This document shows, one piece after another, positions 59,655 to 64,000 of a stretch of DNA of 64,000 nucleotides (its first letter is position 1; every line of letters starts with the position of its first letter). The notes beneath the pieces are model-generated. The model ran no database searches, was not told the DNA's origin, and was given only the letters and a program-made list of their open reading frames with translations. The DNA lies in NCBI RefSeq assembly GCF_000767615.3, contig NZ_CP009553.3, forward strand, positions 2,976,001 through 3,040,000. Direction: 5' to 3'. The DNA is from Pandoraea pnomenusa. GTDB taxonomy: Bacteria > Pseudomonadota > Gammaproteobacteria > Burkholderiales > Burkholderiaceae. The translations under genes and the position numbers were made by a program.

Positions 59655-59762
59655 TCAGCGCAGATGTGCGAGCAAGGTTGCCGCACCACCCATGTTGATC
59701 GCTACGCCCATGAGCATGCTCAGTGGGCGGTTGCGCAGCGAGCGGTGGATCAATGCAGCCAT
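59655..59762 (-). CDS. Short 35-residue ORF upstream of cupin
   Basis: Not of any family I recognise. ATG 59762 is preceded by GAGGAGG with a 5-nt spacing, as strong as any in the window. The product has a basic start (IHRSLRNR) and then a hydrophobic stretch of about 20 residues (from Leu14: LSMLMGVAINMGGAATLLAH), so it could be a tiny membrane peptide. The stop is 30 bp before the cupin start. It may instead be a leader whose translation tunes the cupin. Confidence 0.55.
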   Translation of the reverse strand: MAALIHRSLRNRPLSMLMGVAINMGGAATLLAHLR

Positions 59763-59979
59763 GGTAGCCTCCTCGAGAAATATAAAAAACTATGGATAGA
59801 TAATATTCAATCGCAATAAACTATTGAAATTGATTATCCCGATCGAGGCGATACGCGGTCTCAATGCCGGCATGGCGCGTTGCGCGACAGACCGACGCAA
59901 AAAAAGCGGCCGAAGCCGCTTTTCTCGCCGTCTGGCGGGGCGCTCCGCGATCGCCGCGGCGCGCATCCCCGCTCAGGGA
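59763..59979 (-). promoter_or_regulatory. AT-rich promoter/operator ahead of the short ORF
   Basis: The segment 59780-59836 is sharply AT-rich. It contains the inverted repeat TTCAAT (59806-59811) / ATTGAA (59823-59828) with an 11-bp centre, like a LysR-type site. The rest of the gap to the pit terminator holds nothing else I can name. Confidence 0.45.
59899..59925 (-). terminator. pit operon terminator
   Basis: The stem AAGCGGC (59904-59910) / GCCGCTT (59915-59921) has a 4-nt loop, and on the minus strand the loop is TTCG and a T7 run follows. It lies about 60 bp after the pit stop. Confidence 0.88.
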
Positions 59980-60990
59980 TTACAGGATCTGCTTGCCGAC
60001 CCACCAGGCGATAGCGGCGATGAACGCCGAGGCAGGAATCGTCAGGACCCAGGCCCAAACGATGTTGCCGGCCACGCCCCAGCGAACAGCGGAGAGCTTG
60101 CGCGTGGCGCCCACGCCGACGATGGCGCCGGTGATCGTGTGCGTGGTCGAGACCGGCACACCGAGCCACGACGCGAAGAACAGCGTGAAAGCGCCGCCCG
60201 TTTCCGCGCAGAAGCCCCCCACCGGCTTGAGCTTGGTAATCTTCTGGCCCATCGTTCGCACGATGCGCCAGCCACCGAACATCGTCCCCAGACCGATGGC
60301 GAGGTAGCAGCCGACGATCACCCACAGCGGAGGCTCGGCCGCTTCCTGCGGCCACAAGCCCGCCGCGATCAGCAACATCCAGATAATGCCGATGGTCTTC
60401 TGGGCGTCGTTACCGCCGTGCCCCAGGCTGTACATGCCGGCCGAGACCAATTGCAGGCGACGGAACCACCGGTCCACGCGCGCGGGCGGCGTTCGGAAGA
60501 ACAGCCACGACACCAGCAGCATGAAGAACGAACCGAGCACGAAGCCGAGCAGCGGCGAAAGAAAGATGAAGGCCACGGTCTGGAGCAGACCGCTCGCCAC
60601 GAGCGATCCCGTGCCGGCCTTGGCCACCGCGGCGCCGACCAGACCACCGATCAGCGCGTGCGACGAACTCGACGGGATGCCGTAGTACCACGTGATGATG
60701 TTCCAGGCGATGGCCCCGACGAGCGCGCCGAAGATCACGTAGTGATCGACGATCTCGGGATGCACCGTGCCCTTGCCCACCGTCGCCGCCACCTTCAGGT
60801 GGAAGATGAACAGCGCGATGATGTTGAACATGGCGGCGAAGGCCACCGCCTGATGCGGCTTGAGCACGCCCGTCGACACCACCGTGGCGATGGAGTTGGC
60901 GGCATCGTGAAAGCCATTCATGAAATCGAACAGGAGCGCGAGTGCGATCAGTAGTCCGACCAGCCAGAGGCTGATGTGCAGCGTTGCCAT
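59980..60990 (-). CDS. pit: PiT-family inorganic phosphate transporter
   Basis: An inner-membrane permease of 336 residues with about ten helices. The duplicated PiT signature is visible: LFDFMNGFHDAANSIATVVSTG near the N terminus and SLGHGGNDAQKTIG in the second half. ATG 60990 has GGAGA ahead. It lies 13 bp after the DUF47 gene, the usual partner of low-affinity phosphate carriers. Confidence 0.93.
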   Translation of the reverse strand: MATLHISLWLVGLLIALALLFDFMNGFHDAANSIATVVSTGVLKPHQAVAFAAMFNIIALFIFHLKVAATVGKGTVHPEIVDHYVIFGALVGAIAWNIITWYYGIPSSSSHALIGGLVGAAVAKAGTGSLVASGLLQTVAFIFLSPLLGFVLGSFFMLLVSWLFFRTPPARVDRWFRRLQLVSAGMYSLGHGGNDAQKTIGIIWMLLIAAGLWPQEAAEPPLWVIVGCYLAIGLGTMFGGWRIVRTMGQKITKLKPVGGFCAETGGAFTLFFASWLGVPVSTTHTITGAIVGVGATRKLSAVRWGVAGNIVWAWVLTIPASAFIAAIAWWVGKQIL

Positions 60991-61003
60991 CGACAGTCTC
61001 CGC

Positions 61004-61630
61004 TCAGGCGTTTTCCAGCACAATGCCTTCGATGATGTTGGCAACGTCTTCGCACTTGTCGGTCACCGACTCGAGCAGTTCCGACACGGCCTTCTGCTTG
61101 ATGAGCTCCTTCACGTCGGACTCTTCGCGGAACAGCTTCGACAGCGACGCACGTAGCAGCCGGTCGGCCTCGGATTCCAGGCCGTCGATTTCCTCGCACA
61201 GCTTGAGAATCTCGCTCGCGCGATCCATGTCGCTGAGCAGCGCCACGGTGCTTTGCACACGCTCGCAGCATTTCACGCAGATTTCGCCCAGCGTACGCGC
61301 CTCGGCGGGCACGCTCTTGACGTCGTACATCCACACGGCCGTCGCCACGTCTTCCATCAGATCCAGGATGTCGTCCATGGTGCTGATCAGCTTGTGGATC
61401 TCATCGCGGTCGAAAGGCGTGATGAACGTCTTGTGCATCAGATCGATGGTCTCGTGCGTGATGCGATCCGCTTTCTTCTCGCTGTTCTGCACGGCAACGG
61501 TGCGTGCCTCCGCATTGGGCAGGTCGTTGAGCATGGCGGACAGCTCGCGGCTGCCGGCAACCATGCACTCGGCGTGCTGGTTGAACAGGTCAAAGAACTT
61601 GCCCTCGGTGGGCATGAAGCGACCGAACAT
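61004..61630 (-). CDS. DUF47 (PhoU-like) accessory protein
   Basis: A helical PhoU-related protein of 208 residues, often called the Pit accessory protein. Visible: FFDLFNQHAECMVAGSREL, EKKADRITHETIDLMHKTFITPFDRDEIHKLI, and IDGLESEADRLLR. It probably tunes the transporter. It is first in the pit operon. No Pho box is seen by eye upstream. Confidence 0.92.
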   Translation of the reverse strand: MFGRFMPTEGKFFDLFNQHAECMVAGSRELSAMLNDLPNAEARTVAVQNSEKKADRITHETIDLMHKTFITPFDRDEIHKLISTMDDILDLMEDVATAVWMYDVKSVPAEARTLGEICVKCCERVQSTVALLSDMDRASEILKLCEEIDGLESEADRLLRASLSKLFREESDVKELIKQKAVSELLESVTDKCEDVANIIEGIVLENA

Positions 61631-61744
61631 TATTGGAAAACTCCGGGTATTGATTGGGGACGGGTCGACACAAAAACGTCACATTCTACCTCGTCGCGGG
61701 CGCGCTTCACCGCACGCCCTTTCACACGAGGGGAAATCGGGGCG

Positions 61745-63112
61745 TCAGTACTGCGGTCCCGCCAGATTGTCGAACTTGGTATAGGCACCGATGAACGCCA
61801 GACGCACGTGCCCGATCGGACCGTTACGCTGCTTCGCGATGATGATCTCGGCAGTGCCCTTGTCAGGCGTGTCAGGGTTGTACACTTCGTCGCGATAGAT
61901 GAACAGGATGATGTCGGCATCCTGTTCGATGGCGCCCGATTCACGCAAATCCGACATGACCGGACGCTTGTTCGGGCGTTGTTCGAGGCTTCGGTTGAGC
62001 TGCGAGAGCGCAATCACCGGCACGTTCAGCTCTTTGGCGAGCCCCTTGAGCGAGCGCGAGATTTCGGAGATCTCGGTCGCCCGGTTTTCGCCGCCGCCCG
62101 AGCCGCTCATGAGCTGCAGGTAATCGATGATGATCAGCCCGAGCTTGCCGCACTGACGCGCCAGTCGACGCGCCCGCGCCCGCAATTCCATCGGGTTCAA
62201 CGCCGGCGTTTCATCGACGAACAGTTGCGTCTCGTTCATCTTCTGCATCGCGTGCGTGAGCTTGGGCCAGTCCTCGTCGACCAGCTTGCCGGTGCGCAAC
62301 CGATGCTGGTCGAGGCGCCCGACCGAACCCAACATACGCATGGCGAGCTGCGTGCCCGGCATTTCCATCGAAAACACCGCGACAGGCAACCCCTCCTCCA
62401 CGGCGATGTGCTCGCCGATGTTCATCGAGAAGGTGGTCTTGCCCATCGACGGACGACCGGCCACGATGATCAGGTCGCCGCCATTGAAACCCGACGTCAT
62501 GCGATCCAGATCGACGAAGCCCGTCGGAATGCCCGTGATGTCGCTGCCGCCCTCGCGGTGATACAACTCGTCGATGCGCTCGACCACCTGGGTGAGCAGC
62601 GGTTGCAGCTCGAGAAACCCACTCGTGCTTCGCGAGCCCTCTTCCGCGATGGCAAAGACTTTCGCCTCGGCCTCGTCGAGCATCTGACGCACTTCCTTGC
62701 CCTGAGGGTTGAAGGCGTCGGACGCGATCTCGTCGGCCACCGTCACGAGCTTGCGCAGCACGGCCCGGTCGCGCACGATCTCCGCATAGCGACGGATGTT
62801 CGCGGCGCTCGGCGTGTTCTGCGCGAGGGCGTTCAGGTAGGCGAGACCGCCCACCTCTTCGCCCTTGCCGGCGGAACTGAGCGATTCGAAGACGGTAATG
62901 ACGTCGGCGGGACGGTCGCTCGCAATCAGACGACCGATGTGCTGGTAGATGATCCGGTGATCGTAGCGATAGAAGTCGGATTCGGCCACGAAGTCGCCGA
63001 TACGATCCCATGCGCTGTTATCGAGCAGCAACCCGCCGAGCACGGATTGCTCCGCCTCGATGGAGTGCGGCGGCACCTTGAGCGAATCGAGCTGGGGATC
63101 GGGCGCGTTCAT
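61745..63112 (-). CDS. dnaB: Replicative DNA helicase
   Basis: The hexameric fork helicase, 455 residues. The N-terminal domain (about 15-120) opens PPHSIEAEQSVLGGLLLDN. The RecA-like domain has Walker A GRPSMGKTT, IIDYLQLMSG (Walker B) and SQLNRSLEQRPNKRP. No intein is present. ATG 63112 is preferred because a start at 63220 would add basic, unconserved residues. A TATAAT lies seven bases upstream of this ATG and there is no Shine-Dalgarno, suggesting a leaderless message. Confidence 0.96.
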   Translation of the reverse strand: MNAPDPQLDSLKVPPHSIEAEQSVLGGLLLDNSAWDRIGDFVAESDFYRYDHRIIYQHIGRLIASDRPADVITVFESLSSAGKGEEVGGLAYLNALAQNTPSAANIRRYAEIVRDRAVLRKLVTVADEIASDAFNPQGKEVRQMLDEAEAKVFAIAEEGSRSTSGFLELQPLLTQVVERIDELYHREGGSDITGIPTGFVDLDRMTSGFNGGDLIIVAGRPSMGKTTFSMNIGEHIAVEEGLPVAVFSMEMPGTQLAMRMLGSVGRLDQHRLRTGKLVDEDWPKLTHAMQKMNETQLFVDETPALNPMELRARARRLARQCGKLGLIIIDYLQLMSGSGGGENRATEISEISRSLKGLAKELNVPVIALSQLNRSLEQRPNKRPVMSDLRESGAIEQDADIILFIYRDEVYNPDTPDKGTAEIIIAKQRNGPIGHVRLAFIGAYTKFDNLAGPQY

Positions 63113-63417
63113 GCCGGGCATTATACCGTTCCCGCGATCCCGGTCCGACCCGGCGAAATCCCGCTTGCGCGACGACTTTTCCGAGCGGGGTTTGTTCAGC
63201 AGTTTCCCTGGAGGCAGCATAAGACGGAGCTATCGAGCGGTGACAAACGTGCAAGGGGAAGGCGCGGCCGGGAGTCGATCGGCAGAGACAACAGCGCATG
63301 ACCGGCAACCGGGCGTTCCGGCAGCCTACACGACAGAACGGACAGACATAAAAAAACGGAAGCCGGCGGGACCGACTTCCGTCTTTTGTTCGCGTCGGAA
63401 GCTGACGCGGGTACGAC
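63113..63417 (-). promoter_or_regulatory. rplI-dnaB spacer with candidate dnaB promoter
   Basis: A 305-bp gap between rplI and dnaB. A minus-strand TATAAT is at 63125-63120, within ACGGTATAATGCCCGGC. The -35 is weak (TCGGAC region at 63148-63143). With a normal 7-bp step, transcription would begin at the dnaB ATG. The rest holds the rplI terminator and no gene. Confidence 0.45.
63351..63388 (-). terminator. rplI operon terminator
   Basis: The stem ACGGAAG (63356-63362) / CTTCCGT (63376-63382) extends inward through CGG/CCG. On the minus strand a T-run follows (63356-63351). It lies about 35 bp after the rplI stop; T's on the other side make it weakly bidirectional. Confidence 0.85.
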
Positions 63418-63870
63418 TTAGGCGTGCTCGCCGAGCACCGACACGTTCACGTCGACGAGGACGTCCGTGTGCAATGCCACCTGGACCGGGAAATCGCCCA
63501 CGGTCTTGAGCGGGCCGTTCGGCAGACGCACTTGCATCTTCTCGACCTTGAAACCTTGGGTGCCCAGGGCTTCTGCGATGTCGAAGTTGGTGACCGAGCC
63601 GAACAGACGACCGTCAACGCCGGCCTTCTGCGAGATTTGCACGGTCAGGCCAGCCAGCTTCTCGCCTTCGGCTTGTGCGGCGGCCAGCTTCTCGGCGGCG
63701 GCCTTTTCCAGTTCGGCGCGGCGAACTTCGAATTCGGCGATCGCGTCCTTGGTGGCGCGGCGAGCCATCTTGCTCGGGATCAGGAAGTTACGTGCGAAAC
63801 CGTCCTTGACCTTCACGATGTCGCCCAGGTTACCCAGGTTGACGACCTTTTCCAGCAGAATCACTTGCAT
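63418..63870 (-). CDS. rplI: 50S ribosomal protein L9
   Basis: Ribosomal protein of 150 residues that binds 23S rRNA. The N-terminal domain [30 protein letters not shown], read in two parts, is diagnostic. A long central helix (about 40-75, rich in A/E/K) and a C-terminal domain follow. ATG 63870 has AAGGAGA ahead. It is co-transcribed with rpsR upstream. Confidence 0.97.
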   Translation of the reverse strand: MQVILLEKVVNLGNLGDIVKVKDGFARNFLIPSKMARRATKDAIAEFEVRRAELEKAAAEKLAAAQAEGEKLAGLTVQISQKAGVDGRLFGSVTNFDIAEALGTQGFKVEKMQVRLPNGPLKTVGDFPVQVALHTDVLVDVNVSVLGEHA

Positions 63871-63897
63871 TATCTATTCTCCTTCGTCGACTGGCGA

Positions 63898-64000
63898 TTA
63901 AGCACCGTGCAGGTCGGTGTACGGCAGCAGCGCCAGGAAACGCGCGCGCTTGATGGCCGTATCGAGCTGGCGCTGGTAGTGCGCCTTGGTACCCGTCAGG
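63898..64000 (-). CDS. rpsR: 30S ribosomal protein S18 (C-terminal end only)
   Basis: The last 34 codons: [20 protein letters not shown] then [13 protein letters not shown] and stop. This is the conserved C-terminal part of S18, the substrate of RimI encoded at 19624-20103. The gene continues past base 64000. It precedes rplI by 27 bp on the same strand. Confidence 0.95.
   Translation of the reverse strand, partial: LTGTKAHYQRQLDTAIKRARFLALLPYTDLHGA

Noticed and set aside
61253..63301. Long plus-strand reading frame opposite dnaB and DUF47
   Set aside because: It crosses two well-defined minus-strand genes and their spacer, which no real gene here would do.

Overview
The window is a GC-rich stretch of ordinary chromosome. 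Its gene content and order point to a betaproteobacterium of the Burkholderiaceae. Pandoraea is my best guess and Burkholderia or a close relative is possible; this is inferred from gene order and protein style, not from a database match. Supporting signs are the dapC-dapD-(arsC-like)-dapE-prmB run, the hom-thrC-moeA-moaD-moaE run, an ara4N (arn) cluster with ArnA split into two genes, and a PIN-PhoH protein beside bcp. I see no insertion sequence, prophage, CRISPR array, tRNA, rRNA or plasmid marker. Almost every gene has a recognisable family.

Layout. 1-3.6 kb (minus): the 5' two thirds of smc and a DMT exporter. 4.0-12.2 kb (plus): the diaminopimelate/lysine genes dapC, dapD and dapE with an ArsC-like reductase, then prmB, cardiolipin synthase and an ABC-F ATPase. 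12.4-14.9 kb (minus): alr-radA. 15.2-17.3 kb (plus): lplT-thiD. 17.3-20.9 kb (minus): tsaB-rimI-udg-DUF1853, a string of overlapping genes. 21.3-23.1 kb (plus): a DEAD-box helicase with a long leader and a Gly/Asn/Arg-rich tail. 23.2-31 kb: prolyl iminopeptidase, malate synthase with a haloacid-dehalogenase-type hydrolase and a divergent LysR regulator, a universal stress protein, and isocitrate lyase. Both glyoxylate-shunt enzymes therefore lie about 3 kb apart. 30.7-37.4 kb: a second DMT transporter, a gamma-glutamylcyclotransferase-like protein, a LytS/LytTR-type two-component pair, a DUF2306 membrane protein, and a LysR/aldo-keto reductase divergent pair. 37.5-40.9 kb: clpB, with a sigma-32-like promoter, divergent from a group III truncated globin. 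41.0-47.3 kb (minus): alaA-hom-thrC-moeA-moaD-moaE, which combines threonine and molybdopterin synthesis. 47.7-55.7 kb (plus): a Mth938-like gene, then arnT, an arnF-like flippase subunit, arnB, arnC, a free-standing formyltransferase, a free-standing decarboxylase and arnD. Together these build and attach 4-amino-4-deoxy-L-arabinose to lipid A. 55.8-59.4 kb (plus): bcp, phoH and an NlpC/P60 lipoprotein. 59.4-61.6 kb (minus): a cupin with a short upstream ORF not annotated by normal length rules, a Pit phosphate transporter and its DUF47 partner. 61.7-64 kb (minus): rpsR (partial)-rplI and dnaB.

I found no wholly new multi-gene system. The best leads are a 35-codon ORF with a very strong ribosome binding site ahead of the cupin (59655-59762), a possible leaderless dnaB transcript, a possible haloacid/glycolate-to-malate unit (dehalogenase, malate synthase, LysR), in-frame 9-bp tandem repeats at four unrelated genes, and a palindromic operator-like site between alaA and the Mth938-like gene.
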